The translations under genes and the position numbers were made by a program. From contig JAFLCL010000031.1 of the NCBI GenBank assembly GCA_017303575.1, positions 1 through 52,741 on the forward strand: a stretch of 52,741 nt of DNA, given 5' to 3'. The stretch comes from Deltaproteobacteria bacterium. Its GTDB lineage: Bacteria > Myxococcota_A > Polyangia > Polyangiales > Sandaracinaceae. Numbering within the stretch: position 1 is the first letter of the stretch; the number at the start of each line of letters is the position of its first letter. Under the pieces are notes generated by a model. The model did no database searches, had not been told where the DNA came from, and saw nothing but the letters and a program-made list of their open reading frames with translations. Positions 8,920 to 18,349 of this stretch are shown piece by piece.

Positions 8920-10404
8920 TCAGCGCGAGAGCTGGAACACGTGTGCGGTTCCCGCCGTGGACTCCGCGTAGAACGCGCTGACGAGGGCGAGCTCACCGTG
9001 CGCGCTCAGGGCCACGGAACGACCGAACGAGTCGTTGGCGGCTCCAGCGGGATCGAACAACGCAGCCTCTGCGCGCCACACGCCTGCGGCGCGAACGAAC
9101 ACGCGTGCACTGCCTGCGTGCATGCCTGCGGGCGTGTCGTCGTACCGTGCGCCCACCAGCGCACGGTCACCCTGTGCGTCGATGGAGACGGAGTTGCCGA
9201 AGTACGCGTCGACGTCCGGGTCGGGGTGACGCAACGTGGCGTCCTCGATCCAGCCGCTGTCCTCGCGTCGGAAGATCCACGCACGTCCGACGTCCACGAG
9301 CGCACCTTCGTCGTACATCTCGGCACCCACGACGACCCAGCGGCCATCCGAGCTCATCGACACGGATCGCCCGAACGCCGCGGCCGCCTGACCCAGCGAC
9401 GGGATCAGACGCGCCTCTTCGAGCCATCCGCCCGGCCCGCGCACGAACACCCGCGCGCTCCCTGCATCAACCCCCGCCGGAGTGTCGTCTCCGGGTGCAC
9501 CCACGATCGCGCGCTCGCCGGCACCGTCGAATCCCACAGAGGCACCGAACCCAACGCTCACCTCGCGCGAGATCAATGAGCCGTCGAGGATCCAAGTGCT
9601 TCCGATCCGCGCGAACACCAATACCTCGCTGGGTCCCTCGGCGGACCGCTCGACGGCGATCAGCGCGCGACAACCGCCGCCGGTCATCGCGACGGCCACT
9701 CCTCCGAACGAGCTCGTCGAGTCCTCGGCCGTCAGCGTCGCCTCTCGCGCCCACGTCGTGCCCGATCGTAGAAAGACGTGTCCACGCCCCCGTTCCCCGG
9801 GATCTCGGGGGACCGAACCGACGATCGCACGCTCGCCATCGGCACTGAGCGCCACCGAGTAGCCCAGTCGTTCGTCTGCGACACCGTCTGCCGCGAAGAG
9901 CCTGGCCTCCCACACGCCCTCGCGCGAGACGAACACGCGCGCAGTCCCTGCGTGCTCGCCGTGCGGCGTGTCGTCGAAGGGTGCCCCGAGGATCGCACGG
10001 CGGCCGTCCGCGCTCAGGGCGGCAGACCAGCCGAGGTACCGCGGAGCCGCGTCGGACGTGCGCAGCGCGCTCTCGGATCTCCACGCGAGCACACCCGCAT
10101 CCTCGACCTCGACGTCGACTGACGCGGCAGCGTCTGCGCTCTCGAGGACGCAAGCCGGTCCACCCGCCGCGTCGCGTCCGGCGTCATCGCCCGATCCATC
10201 GGCAGAGTCATCGGCGAGCCACGCGTCGATGGGGCTCGCGACGTCGAACGTGTCGGCGTCGCGGGGTCGCGACGCATCCGTCGCTCGAGCATCGGTGCCC
10301 GCGTCGAAGAGCTCGGCCTCCGCGTCCGTCCCCGTGATCGAGGTCCCACACGCGACAGCGCACGAGCTCGTGATGAAGAGCATCCAGCGTGGGGCCCACA
10401 CCAT
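8920..10404 (-). CDS. FG-GAP (integrin-alpha-like) beta-propeller lipoprotein
   Basis: 494 residues with a signal peptide ending in a lipobox-like CAVACG, then an Asp/Ala-rich linker to about residue 110, then seven approximate repeats of about 55 residues. Each has the form FGxSVALSADGxRAIVGAPxDDTP, AGSARVFV, W, EARL, typical of FG-GAP/HYR-like propellers. Examples are YLGWSAALSADGRRAILGAPFDDTP and YFGNSVSIDAQGDRALVGARYDDTP. Such propellers are non-enzymatic extracellular binding scaffolds. The start is set at ATG 10404 (MVWAPRWML); ATG 10383 would give a shorter signal peptide. It is divergent from the kinase gene at 10466. Confidence 0.8.
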   Translation of the reverse strand: MVWAPRWMLFITSSCAVACGTSITGTDAEAELFDAGTDARATDASRPRDADTFDVASPIDAWLADDSADGSGDDAGRDAAGGPACVLESADAAASVDVEVEDAGVLAWRSESALRTSDAAPRYLGWSAALSADGRRAILGAPFDDTPHGEHAGTARVFVSREGVWEARLFAADGVADERLGYSVALSADGERAIVGSVPRDPGERGRGHVFLRSGTTWAREATLTAEDSTSSFGGVAVAMTGGGCRALIAVERSAEGPSEVLVFARIGSTWILDGSLISREVSVGFGASVGFDGAGERAIVGAPGDDTPAGVDAGSARVFVRGPGGWLEEARLIPSLGQAAAAFGRSVSMSSDGRWVVVGAEMYDEGALVDVGRAWIFRREDSGWIEDATLRHPDPDVDAYFGNSVSIDAQGDRALVGARYDDTPAGMHAGSARVFVRAAGVWRAEAALFDPAGAANDSFGRSVALSAHGELALVSAFYAESTAGTAHVFQLSR

Positions 10405-10452
10405 GACGAGAGCGTCGCACGACGTTGGGCGCGCGCCCATGCGCGAGTCGCG

Positions 10453-10458
10453 TATCCT
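10453..10458 (+). promoter_or_regulatory. Putative -10 box of the leaderless kinase gene
   Basis: TATCCT lies 7 nt before an in-frame TTG at 10466. This box is the main reason for choosing that start codon over upstream in-frame codons that would overlap the divergent gene. Confidence 0.4.
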
Positions 10459-10465
10459 CGCGGCG

Positions 10466-13429
10466 TTGGCTGATCAGACGAACATCGACGCGGGCGCCTC
10501 GCACCCGCTCGTGAGCGTGCCGCCCGAGACATCACTCGTCGGGCAGACGCTCGACGGTCGCTACCGCGTGACAAAGCGCTTGGCCGAGGGCGGCATGGGC
10601 GTGGTGTACGAGGCGGAGGATTCGATCCGCAGCCGCAAGGTCGCGGTGAAGTCGCTCCACGCCTACCTCGCGAACGACGAGGAGATCGAGGCGCGCTTTC
10701 GTCGCGAGGCGCATGCGATCGCGGCGATCGCGCACCCCAACGTGATCGAGGTCTACGACTCGGGCGCGCTGCCCGATGGTCGTCACTACCTCGTGCTCGA
10801 GCTCCTCTCGGGGCGCGATCTGTCCCGCGCGCTGCGCGATCAGGGGCCGATGAGCGTGGGCGCGGTCGCGCGGATCTTGTCGGAGATCGCCGATGGCCTC
10901 GCGGTCGCGCACGACAAGGGGATCATCCACCGCGACCTCAAGCCCGAGAACGTGTTCCTGCTCGACGAGACCGTGGGCAAGGAGCGCATCAAGGTCATGG
11001 ACTTCGGCGTCGCGCGTTATGCGGGCGCGCCCGTCGACGCGCGCACGCGCACCGGCACCACCGTCGGCACGCCCTACTACATGGCCCCCGAGCAGGCGCA
11101 GGGCCGCAAGGAGATCGATCTCCGCGCCGACGTGTACGCGCTCGGCGTGATGGGCTTTCGCATGCTCACGGGACATCACCCGTTCGACGACGAGAGCTAC
11201 CCGATGCTCGTCGTGAAGATCTGCACCGAGCCACCGCCGTCGATCGCGACGTGGCGTGAGGACGTGCCCGCCGAGCTCGAGCTCTTGCTCGATCGCATGA
11301 TGAGCAAGACCGCGAACGCGCGGCCCGGGACGATGCGCGACGTGCGCGAGGCGCTCCGTGTGTTCACGTCGATGGACGGAGCGCCGCGCCTCACCGACGC
11401 GCCGCCGCCCTCGCGCGAGCTGCCCGCGGTGCTCGACAGCGGCAGCGGCAACCCCGGCTCCTCCGAACGAACGCAGCCCGCAGCACGCATCACGAGCGGG
11501 CTCGGACGCACCGATCCATCGCGCCCGCCCGCGGGGGCGCACATGCACGACGACGACGACGTCGATGAGGCCAAGACGATGGCGCTGGGAGGCAACAAGG
11601 GAGTCCTGCCGTACGTGGTGGGAGGCTTCGGCATCCTCTGCGCGGGCTTGTTCGCGTGGATGATCCTCGGACCGGACGACGCGCCGATGCCCGAGCCGGA
11701 GCCCGACGCGCTCGCGCTCCCCGAGCCTCGACCACCGACCACGCGCGCGCTCCAGCCGGGAGGCAGCAGCGAGGGCTGGGGCTTCCTCAACCCTCGACCG
11801 CGCGTGATGCCGCAGTGGAACGCCGTCGCGACGGCGGGCCCTGGCATCGTCGCGATGGTGGGCGCCAACGGCACCGCTGCGCACCTCGTGCGCGGGCTCT
11901 TGCTGACGTGGCGCACGGGCACGACGCGATCGCTCTACGGCGTGGCGTGGACGAGCGCGGAGGACGCGATCGCGGTCGGTGAAGACGGCGCGATCGTGCG
12001 GCTCGATCCCGCGGGCCCGAGCTCCGTCGACGGCGGCACACACGCGACGTTGCGCGCGGTCGCGAAGGTCTCGGCGACGGAGGAGATCGCCGTCGGCGAC
12101 GACGGCGCGATCGTGCGCCTGCTCGGTGATCGCGTGCTCACGGTGCCGGTGGAGGGCAACCCCGATCTGCTCGCGATCGATGCGCGCGATGGGATCGCGA
12201 CCGTGGTGGGCGAGGCCGGCACCGTGATCCGCATCACCGACGGTCACTCGACGCGCCTCGAGGCTCCGACGAGCCAGACGCTGCGCGCGGTGGGCGGGTG
12301 TGATGACGGGCTCTACGTCGCAGGAGACGAGGGCGTGCTCCTTCGGCAGAGCACGAGCGGCTTTCGTCCCGTGCGCGTCGAGCCTGCCACGCGATCGATG
12401 TTCACCTCGATCAGCTGTGATCACGGTCGCACGGTCGTCGTCGGCGCGGACGGCGAGGTGCGGCTCGTGTCGGGCCTCCGCAGCGTGAAGCTCGAGACGG
12501 GCTTCGACGGCGTGCTCACGGGCGTCTCGGGCGCTGCTGACGAAGCGACTTGGATCGTCGGCACCAGCGGACGTCTCGCGGTGGTCGTCAGCGATCACGT
12601 GGAGACGCGGGTGTCGGGACCGATCGCGTCCCTGCGCGACATCGCGGACATCGGCGGTGCGCTCGTCGCCGTGGGGGACTGGGGCAAGCTCGTGCGCGAG
12701 CACGAGGACGGTCTGGTCCTCGATCAGGCGCCCACCGAGGCGGGCCTCGGATCGGTCTCGCGCATGGGCGAGGGATCGCTCGTCGCGGTCGGCGACGGCG
12801 GCACGATCCTGCGCATCCGCTTCGACGGAGCCGACGTGCTGAGCTCCCCCACCGACAGCGCGCTCCGTGGCGTGGTCGCGCGCGAAGGCGCGATCCTCGC
12901 GGTCGGCGCCGAGGGCACCGTGGTGCGCGGCAGCCCGACGTCGCTCGTCCCGACGCGCATCGCGAACGTCGGCGATCTCGCGGCGATCGCAGGCGATCCG
13001 AGCGACGCGATCGCCGTCGGTGATCAGGGCGCGATCGTCCGGCTCACCTCGAACGGATCGCGCGTCGTCGACTGCGGTCTGTCGCTCGGCCTGCGCGGCG
13101 TGGTGCGCGAGGACGCAGCAGGACCGGCGTTCGCCGTGGGCGAGGCCGCGGGCATCGTGCGCATCGAGCCCGATGGGTCGTGCGTCACCGAGCACCACAC
13201 GGAGGGGGCACCGATGCTCAACGGCATCGGGCGCGGCCCCGACGGTCACCTGCTCGCGGTCGGTGACATGGGCACGGCGTTCACGCGCGGCGACGACGGT
13301 ACGTGGTCACCGCTCGATCTCGACGTGGGCATCGTCAGCCTGCGCGCGGTGCGCAGCATCGATCGGTGGGTCTTCGTCGTGGGCGCAGGCGGCGTGATCC
13401 TCCGACACATCCGGATCGATGGGCACTGA
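10466..13429 (+). CDS. Transmembrane Ser/Thr protein kinase with C-terminal repeat (propeller-like) sensor
   Basis: 987 residues from TTG 10466. The Hanks-type kinase domain spans about 33-300: glycine loop AEGGMGVVYEA, VAVK lysine near 62, HRDLKPEN at 155, DFG near 179, MAPEQAQG. A Pro/Ser/Asp-rich juxtamembrane region follows, with one hydrophobic helix at about 380-402 (VLPYVVGGFGILCAGLFAWM). The outer part, 403-987, is made of about a dozen units of roughly 42 residues, each with AVGDxGAIVRL followed by LRxV, resembling Ycf48/BNR-type propeller blades. It is therefore a receptor-like kinase with an external sensor of unknown ligand. The next lipoprotein gene overlaps its 3' end. No dedicated substrate is evident nearby. 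Confidence 0.85.
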   Translation: MADQTNIDAGASHPLVSVPPETSLVGQTLDGRYRVTKRLAEGGMGVVYEAEDSIRSRKVAVKSLHAYLANDEEIEARFRREAHAIAAIAHPNVIEVYDSGALPDGRHYLVLELLSGRDLSRALRDQGPMSVGAVARILSEIADGLAVAHDKGIIHRDLKPENVFLLDETVGKERIKVMDFGVARYAGAPVDARTRTGTTVGTPYYMAPEQAQGRKEIDLRADVYALGVMGFRMLTGHHPFDDESYPMLVVKICTEPPPSIATWREDVPAELELLLDRMMSKTANARPGTMRDVREALRVFTSMDGAPRLTDAPPPSRELPAVLDSGSGNPGSSERTQPAARITSGLGRTDPSRPPAGAHMHDDDDVDEAKTMALGGNKGVLPYVVGGFGILCAGLFAWMILGPDDAPMPEPEPDALALPEPRPPTTRALQPGGSSEGWGFLNPRPRVMPQWNAVATAGPGIVAMVGANGTAAHLVRGLLLTWRTGTTRSLYGVAWTSAEDAIAVGEDGAIVRLDPAGPSSVDGGTHATLRAVAKVSATEEIAVGDDGAIVRLLGDRVLTVPVEGNPDLLAIDARDGIATVVGEAGTVIRITDGHSTRLEAPTSQTLRAVGGCDDGLYVAGDEGVLLRQSTSGFRPVRVEPATRSMFTSISCDHGRTVVVGADGEVRLVSGLRSVKLETGFDGVLTGVSGAADEATWIVGTSGRLAVVVSDHVETRVSGPIASLRDIADIGGALVAVGDWGKLVREHEDGLVLDQAPTEAGLGSVSRMGEGSLVAVGDGGTILRIRFDGADVLSSPTDSALRGVVAREGAILAVGAEGTVVRGSPTSLVPTRIANVGDLAAIAGDPSDAIAVGDQGAIVRLTSNGSRVVDCGLSLGLRGVVREDAAGPAFAVGEAAGIVRIEPDGSCVTEHHTEGAPMLNGIGRGPDGHLLAVGDMGTAFTRGDDGTWSPLDLDVGIVSLRAVRSIDRWVFVVGAGGVILRHIRIDGH

Positions 13430-13928
13430 CGTGTCGCGCCTCACCTCGCCTCTCGCGTCCCTCGCCCTCGGCGCCGCGCTGCTCGGATGCGGCAGCACGA
13501 CCCCCGAGCCCACCTCGAGGCCCGGCACGCCCGAGCAGGATCGTTGTGTGATCGCGCTGCGCTTCGTGGCGGACGAGGCCGAGGAGCGCGTCGAGGCCAG
13601 CACCGATGGCACCCCGATCGCGCCCACCACGGAGCTCTCGCTCGTGCGGATCTGCGATCAGAACGGGCGCGTGGTGAGCTCGCTCGGCGCGCAGCGCGGT
13701 GTCTGCCAGTACGTGCCCGACACGCCGGCGGCGCTGATCAGCGCGCGCTGCTGGTGGCCCGGTGCGGACGGAGTGTCGTTGCGCGTCATGCGCGAGGGAC
13801 AGCGCGTGTTCGTCGTGGCGCTCGAGGAGAGCGGGCAGGCCGATCCGATCACGCTCGGCGATCTCAAGGTCCCAGCCCGCGCGCGCATCGAGGTCCTCGC
13901 GCCCGGACACGATCGACCCGAACGCTGA
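13419..13928 (+). CDS. Putative lipoprotein of unknown function
   Basis: 169 residues with a lipoprotein signal (LASLALGAALLGC) followed by a short Thr/Pro linker. The mature part is about 140 residues with few recognisable features: RCVIALRFVADEAEERVEASTDG, a pair of Cys in VRICDQNGRV and RGVCQYV, and a beta-rich C-terminus. No family recognised. The gene starts inside the last codons of the kinase gene (ATG 13419, or GTG 13431 just after its stop), implying co-transcription and translational coupling, so it may be a partner of that kinase's outer domain. Confidence 0.65.
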   Translation: MGTDVSRLTSPLASLALGAALLGCGSTTPEPTSRPGTPEQDRCVIALRFVADEAEERVEASTDGTPIAPTTELSLVRICDQNGRVVSSLGAQRGVCQYVPDTPAALISARCWWPGADGVSLRVMREGQRVFVVALEESGQADPITLGDLKVPARARIEVLAPGHDRPER

Positions 13929-13998
13929 GCCGCGACCGCGCGACGGAATGCGCACCCATGCTGCTTCGTTGAGGCCCCAACCCCTGGCCCCGATCGGA

Positions 13999-14004
13999 TA
14001 CCCT
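13999..14004 (+). promoter_or_regulatory. Putative -10 box of a leaderless gene
   Basis: TACCCT lies 6 nt before ATG 14011, and no Shine-Dalgarno is present. Confidence 0.35.
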
Positions 14005-14010
14005 CCGCCC

Positions 14011-14439
14011 ATGCGCACACGCGAAGACGTCGAGGCCTACCTCGGCAAGAGCCCCTATCCGTTCCGCGAGCTCGAGGAGAACACCTGGCTCGTGCAGGAC
14101 CGCGCGGGCGCGAAGGAGAACATCGTGGTGCGCCTCTCGGGCGACCTCGTGCTGTTCCGCGTGAACGTGATCGACCTCTCCTCGATCGACACGACGCGCC
14201 GCGAGGAGCTCTACGCGCTCCTGCTCGAGCTCAACGCCAGCGACATGCTCCACGGCGCGTATGGCGTGTCGAAGGACGGCGGCGGCAAGGTGCTCCTCAC
14301 AGCCGCCATGCGCCTCCAAGACCTCGACTACTCCGAGCTCGTCGGCACCCTGGACGACTTCACCGTCGCGATCGCCAAGCACCACGACGGCATCGCGCAG
14401 TTCAGCACCCGACGCTCGACGCCGCCCGCGTCCGCCTGA
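14011..14439 (+). CDS. YbjN-like / CesT-type chaperone-fold protein
   Basis: 142 residues, soluble, no signal peptide. The arrangement of an N-terminal helix (TREDVEAYLGKS), a beta region (WLVQDRAGAKENIVVRLSGDLVLFRVNVIDL), a helix with LYALLLELNASDMLHGAYGV, another beta strand and a terminal helix (TLDDFTVAIAKHHDGI) matches the YbjN/type III chaperone-like fold. Such proteins are poorly characterised and often bind partner proteins. It starts a likely operon with pspA (50 nt downstream) and a histidine kinase, suggesting a role in envelope-stress handling. The family call is from pattern only. Confidence 0.6.
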   Translation: MRTREDVEAYLGKSPYPFRELEENTWLVQDRAGAKENIVVRLSGDLVLFRVNVIDLSSIDTTRREELYALLLELNASDMLHGAYGVSKDGGGKVLLTAAMRLQDLDYSELVGTLDDFTVAIAKHHDGIAQFSTRRSTPPASA

Positions 14440-14489
14440 GCGCACACGAGCATTCTTCACCGCGACTTCTCACGGAGGGAACGACGATC

Positions 14490-15299
14490 ATGGGCTTCTT
14501 CGGCCGCCTCGCGACGCTCATCAAGAGCAACCTGAACGATCTCATCTCGAAGTCGGAAGACCCGGCGAAGATGCTCAATCAGATCATCCTCGACATGAAC
14601 GCGCAGCTGGTCGAGGTGAAGAAGCAGGTGGCCGTCGCCATCGCCGATCAGAAGCGCCTCGAGCGGCAGTGGCAGGGCGAGAAGGCCGTCACCGACGAGT
14701 GGCACAAGAAGGCGATGCTCGCGGTGCGCGCAGGCGACGACGAGCTCGCCAAAGAAGCGCTCATGCGCAAGAAGGAGCACGAGCAGCTCGCCGCCGGCTA
14801 CGAGGATCAGTTCAAGAAGCAGAGCCAGGCCGTCAACCAGGTGAAGCTCGCGCTCCAGGCGCTGAACAACAAGATCGGCGAGGCCAAGCGCAAGAAGGAC
14901 CTCCTCATCGCGCGCGACAACCGCGCCAAGGCGATGGAGGAGATCCAGAAGGCGATGGGCAAGCTCTCCGACACGAGCGCGTTCGATGCGTTCAGTCGGA
15001 TGGAGCAGAAGATCGAGCAGCGCGAGGCCGAGGTCGAGGCGCAGGGCGAGCTGTCCGAGGAGTACTCGGGCGACATCCTCAAGAACAAGTTCGCGCGCCT
15101 CGAGATGACGGCAGGCGCGGACGCTGATCTCGAGGCGCTCAAGCGCGAGATGGGCGTGACGCCTCCTGCGGCCGCCCCCGCCGCCAAGACGCGCGTCGAA
15201 GAGAGCAAGGCCGAAGAAGAGATGAGCGAGGCCGAGATGGCCGAGCTCGAGGCCGCCCTCGACGATCTCAAGAAGCGCGAAGAGATGACGAAGGGCTGA
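14490..15299 (+). CDS. pspA: PspA/IM30 family envelope-stress protein
   Basis: 269 residues, almost entirely helical and charged. The start MGFFGRLATLIKSNLNDLISKSEDPAKMLNQIILDMNAQL is the amphipathic membrane-binding helix and first hairpin of PspA/Vipp1. Long coiled coils follow (about 60-190), then a flexible Ala/Pro segment near 220-235 and a short C-terminal acidic helix. ESCRT-III-like proteins of this family polymerise on damaged inner membrane and maintain the proton motive force. GGAGGG is placed before ATG 14490. Its stop overlaps the start of the histidine kinase gene (TGATG), so expression is coupled. No pspF, pspB or pspC is seen nearby. Confidence 0.9.
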   Translation: MGFFGRLATLIKSNLNDLISKSEDPAKMLNQIILDMNAQLVEVKKQVAVAIADQKRLERQWQGEKAVTDEWHKKAMLAVRAGDDELAKEALMRKKEHEQLAAGYEDQFKKQSQAVNQVKLALQALNNKIGEAKRKKDLLIARDNRAKAMEEIQKAMGKLSDTSAFDAFSRMEQKIEQREAEVEAQGELSEEYSGDILKNKFARLEMTAGADADLEALKREMGVTPPAAAPAAKTRVEESKAEEEMSEAEMAELEAALDDLKKREEMTKG

Positions 15300-16360
15300 T
15301 GTCGCGCGAGTCGATCCGTCCGCCGCCGGACGGCACGTGGCTCCGCGCCGTGCTCGACGCGATGGTGGAGGCCGTGCTCGTCGTCGACGCGGACGGCCGC
15401 ATCGCGCTGACCAACCGCGCGCTCGACGCGATGACCTCGGAGGACGTGCGCGGTCGACGCGCGAAGAACGTCATCAAGAACGAGCGGCTCCGCGAGGCCA
15501 TGCGCGACGCGCGCAAGAAGCGGCGCGCCACCGAGGTGGAGCTCGAGGCCTCGGTGCGCGGCCGTGCGCGCATCTTCCACGCGCTCGTGTCGCCGCTGCC
15601 CAAGCGCGCGGGCGCCGTCGCGGTGCTCCGCGACGTGACGCCGATCAAGGACCTCGAGCGCCTGCGCCGCGACTTCGTGGCGAACGCGAGCCACGAGCTG
15701 CGCACACCCCTCACGTCGATCCGCGGCTTCGCCGAGACGCTCGTCGATGGAGCAGTGGCCGATCCCGCCGCGACCCATCGCTTCCTCGAGGCGATCCTGA
15801 GGCAGACCAAGCGCCTCCAACGCCTCGCGGAAGATCTCGCGGTGCTCGCGCGCGCAGAGTCCACCGACGAGCCACTGGCCGCGAACGTGTTCGACCTGCG
15901 CACCATCGCGGCCCACGTGGCCACGGCGCTCGGGCCGCGCGCGGACGAGCTCGGAGTGAAGCTCCGCGTGAGCACACCGCGCCGCGCCGTGCGCACGGAG
16001 GCCAACGCCAGCGCTGTCGAGCAGGTGCTGACGAACCTCGTCGACAACGCGCTCAAGCACTCCAAGCGCGGCGGACGTGTCGTGATCGCGGTGCAAGGCG
16101 CCGTGACGCTCGCGCGCGTCGAGGTGCGCGACACCGGCCGCGGCATCGCAGCGCAGCACCACGCGCGCATCTTCGAGCGCTTCTACCGCGTCGACGCGGG
16201 ACGAACGCGGAGCGACGGCGGCGCCGCCGTGGGCGGCACGGGCCTGGGCCTCGCGATCGTGAAGCACCTCGTCGAGCGCATGCGCGGCAGCGTCAGCGTC
16301 GAGAGCGCGATCGGCAAGGGCGCGACGTTCCGCGTGGAGCTCCCGCGACCTTCGCGCTGA
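15299..16360 (+). CDS. Soluble PAS sensor histidine kinase (PhoR-like core)
   Basis: 353 residues, no transmembrane helix. A PAS-like domain at about 10-115 (LDAMVEAVLVVDADGRIALTNRALDAM, AVAVLRDVTPIKDLERL) leads into a HisKA domain with H-box NASHELRTPLTSI (phospho-His near 132). The HATPase domain has NLVDNALKHS, DTGRGI and GGTGLGLAIVKHL. The core is closest in look to PhoR-type kinases, but without their membrane segments. No response regulator is adjacent, so it is orphan within the window. Start overlap with pspA (TGATG) strongly suggests that it senses or controls the same envelope-stress response. Confidence 0.88.
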   Translation: MSRESIRPPPDGTWLRAVLDAMVEAVLVVDADGRIALTNRALDAMTSEDVRGRRAKNVIKNERLREAMRDARKKRRATEVELEASVRGRARIFHALVSPLPKRAGAVAVLRDVTPIKDLERLRRDFVANASHELRTPLTSIRGFAETLVDGAVADPAATHRFLEAILRQTKRLQRLAEDLAVLARAESTDEPLAANVFDLRTIAAHVATALGPRADELGVKLRVSTPRRAVRTEANASAVEQVLTNLVDNALKHSKRGGRVVIAVQGAVTLARVEVRDTGRGIAAQHHARIFERFYRVDAGRTRSDGGAAVGGTGLGLAIVKHLVERMRGSVSVESAIGKGATFRVELPRPSR

Positions 16361-16363
16361 GGC

Positions 16364-18349
16364 TCATGGCGTCGAGGCCGACTGCCACTCTTCACTGCTG
16401 GGAAACGCGCGCGGGTCGACGTCCATCGAGAACACGTAGTCGAAGCGCGCCCCCGTGATGGCCAGGCGCGGGACGTAGAAGCGGACGCGCCGCGGGGATC
16501 CCTCGACGCCCGTGCCCTCGACGATCTCGCCCCGGAACGCGCGCACCTCGGTGTCGGGTGCGCCCGCGTCGTTGCGCACACGCAGCATGTAGTGCTCGTG
16601 TGCGAGCGGTGCCTGATCGAGCGTGGCCTCGATCACGACGTCGGTGCCTTCCATGCCCATCACACCGCCGGACAGGCGCGGCACGGTGTCGAGGAAAGCG
16701 CGCTCGGTCTCCACGGTCTCGGTCATCAGCGCGTCGTGCGCGGCGAGCACGGCTTCGTAGTCGCAGCCGATCGACGCGAACGCGTCGCGATAGAGCGTGG
16801 CGCCCGTCGCGTTCTGTGGCGCGCCGTCGCGACCGAAGGTGCGAAACGTCGCGCCCACCGCGGCGTCGCCGCACGCACGCGCGATCGCCTCCGCGAACGT
16901 CTCGCCGTAGGGATACGCCAGCGTCGTGTCCCACCGCGCACGGAAGCTCGCGTCGTCGAACGTGTCCTCCACGCGAACACGCAGGCGCTCCCACGCGAGC
17001 GCGGCGACGATGCGCGAGAAGCGTCGGAGCTCGGCGTCCTCTCGCTGCTCCTCGGCGGTGATCACGCCCGCGAGGCGGCCTTCGCTCAGCGTCTCGAACG
17101 CGACCCACTCGGCGCCACCCTCGATCAGGAAACGCGTCGTGCCTCCGTGATCCATCAAGTAGCGATGCGACACCTCCGACTGGAGGACGTGCGCGCTCTC
17201 GTGCGCGAGGATGTGCAGGAGGCGCCAGTCGGTCTGGCCACCCGCGCCCATGCGGATGCGCGTGCCCGCGGCGATGCCCTCGTGGTGTCCGCTCTCCTCC
17301 GCGAGATCGACGGTGATGAACGGCAGCGAGTCGGCGCCCACGATCGATCCCGCGGTACCGAGCACACGATCGGCGCGACCGAGCAACAGCAACACGGGCT
17401 GCTCGAGGCCACCGGGGTACACGAACGCATAGTGCTCGGAGCGCGCCTCGGAGGTGCCGAAGTCGCGCTCGACGACGGCCGTGGGTGCGGTGGGATCGGG
17501 GGGCGGCGGGCGGTCCGAGTACCTCGTCGCGAACCAGAAGATCATCATGCCGAAGCCGCAGCCGAGCACGGTGAACACGCCACCCCCGAAGCTCACGATC
17601 GCGAGCGTCGAGCGGCCGGTGAAGGTCTCGCGGAAGCGATCGATCGGCCCCATCCAGCCGGCGTACGCGAGCACGCCGACGAAGAGCGCGAGGCCACCGT
17701 GGAACGCGATCGGCCACCACGGGAGGACGAGTTGGTCGCCCACGTACTCGAAGCTCACGATGCTCGCGGGGTTGAGCCACGCGAGGCTGGGAACGAGCTC
17801 CTGCACGAGCAGGAGGACGAACCAGAGCAGGGTGTACGGGAGGACGCCGAACATGCGGAAGATCGACGCGAAGAGGCCGTGCGCGTAGAGGAACACGGCG
17901 ACCGTGGCGTGGAGGAACGCGACGCGCGTGACGAGCCCGAGCTGGAACTGGTGCCCGTCCACGCTGTTCGGATCGAGCACCTGGAGCACGAAGTTCGTGC
18001 ACTGCCCCACGATCGCGCAGCCGGTGAGCACCAGCGCGCCCGCGATCACCTTGGTGAAGAAGATGCTGCTGCGACGCACGGGCAACGCGTAGAGAAACTC
18101 GATCGTCTTCTCGTCGTGCTCGCGCGGGAACGCCGCGTACGCGACGAAGAACGCGAGCACCCAGAAGATGAACGCGAGGAATCCGCCCTCGCCGGGGCTG
18201 ATGCCGGCGACGTGGTCGTAGGTGTTCTCATCGATGCGCTCGGTGATCGGGCGCGAGATCAGGTCGCCGCTGATCAGCGCGAAGCCGAGCAGCCCGAGCG
18301 GCAGGAGCGCGCTGATCTCCTTGCGCAGCAAGGCGAAGAAGGCCCTCAT
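16364..18349 (-). CDS. ABC-2 type permease fused to a periplasmic gluzincin (MA-like) peptidase domain
   Basis: 661 residues. The first 320 or so contain about seven hydrophobic helices of an ABC-2 permease (MRAFFALLRKEISALLPLGL at the start; cytoplasmic FPREHDEKTIEFLYALPVRR). The remaining 340 are soluble. They contain LLHILAHESAHVLQ, an HExxH zinc motif with His383, Glu384 and His387, then LIEGGAEWVAF, in which Glu410 is the likely third ligand, as in peptidase MA-2 proteins (EGxAEY). A C-terminal beta domain follows. The peptidase domain should face the periplasm. It is the last gene of a three-gene exporter operon, its ATG overlapping the stop of the second permease (ATGA). Confidence 0.8.
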   Translation of the reverse strand: MRAFFALLRKEISALLPLGLLGFALISGDLISRPITERIDENTYDHVAGISPGEGGFLAFIFWVLAFFVAYAAFPREHDEKTIEFLYALPVRRSSIFFTKVIAGALVLTGCAIVGQCTNFVLQVLDPNSVDGHQFQLGLVTRVAFLHATVAVFLYAHGLFASIFRMFGVLPYTLLWFVLLLVQELVPSLAWLNPASIVSFEYVGDQLVLPWWPIAFHGGLALFVGVLAYAGWMGPIDRFRETFTGRSTLAIVSFGGGVFTVLGCGFGMMIFWFATRYSDRPPPPDPTAPTAVVERDFGTSEARSEHYAFVYPGGLEQPVLLLLGRADRVLGTAGSIVGADSLPFITVDLAEESGHHEGIAAGTRIRMGAGGQTDWRLLHILAHESAHVLQSEVSHRYLMDHGGTTRFLIEGGAEWVAFETLSEGRLAGVITAEEQREDAELRRFSRIVAALAWERLRVRVEDTFDDASFRARWDTTLAYPYGETFAEAIARACGDAAVGATFRTFGRDGAPQNATGATLYRDAFASIGCDYEAVLAAHDALMTETVETERAFLDTVPRLSGGVMGMEGTDVVIEATLDQAPLAHEHYMLRVRNDAGAPDTEVRAFRGEIVEGTGVEGSPRRVRFYVPRLAITGARFDYVFSMDVDPRAFPSSEEWQSASTP

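Noticed and set aside
10532..13249. Long minus-strand open frame opposite the large kinase
   Set aside because: Its repeats mirror the kinase repeats read backwards; no motif or start signal.
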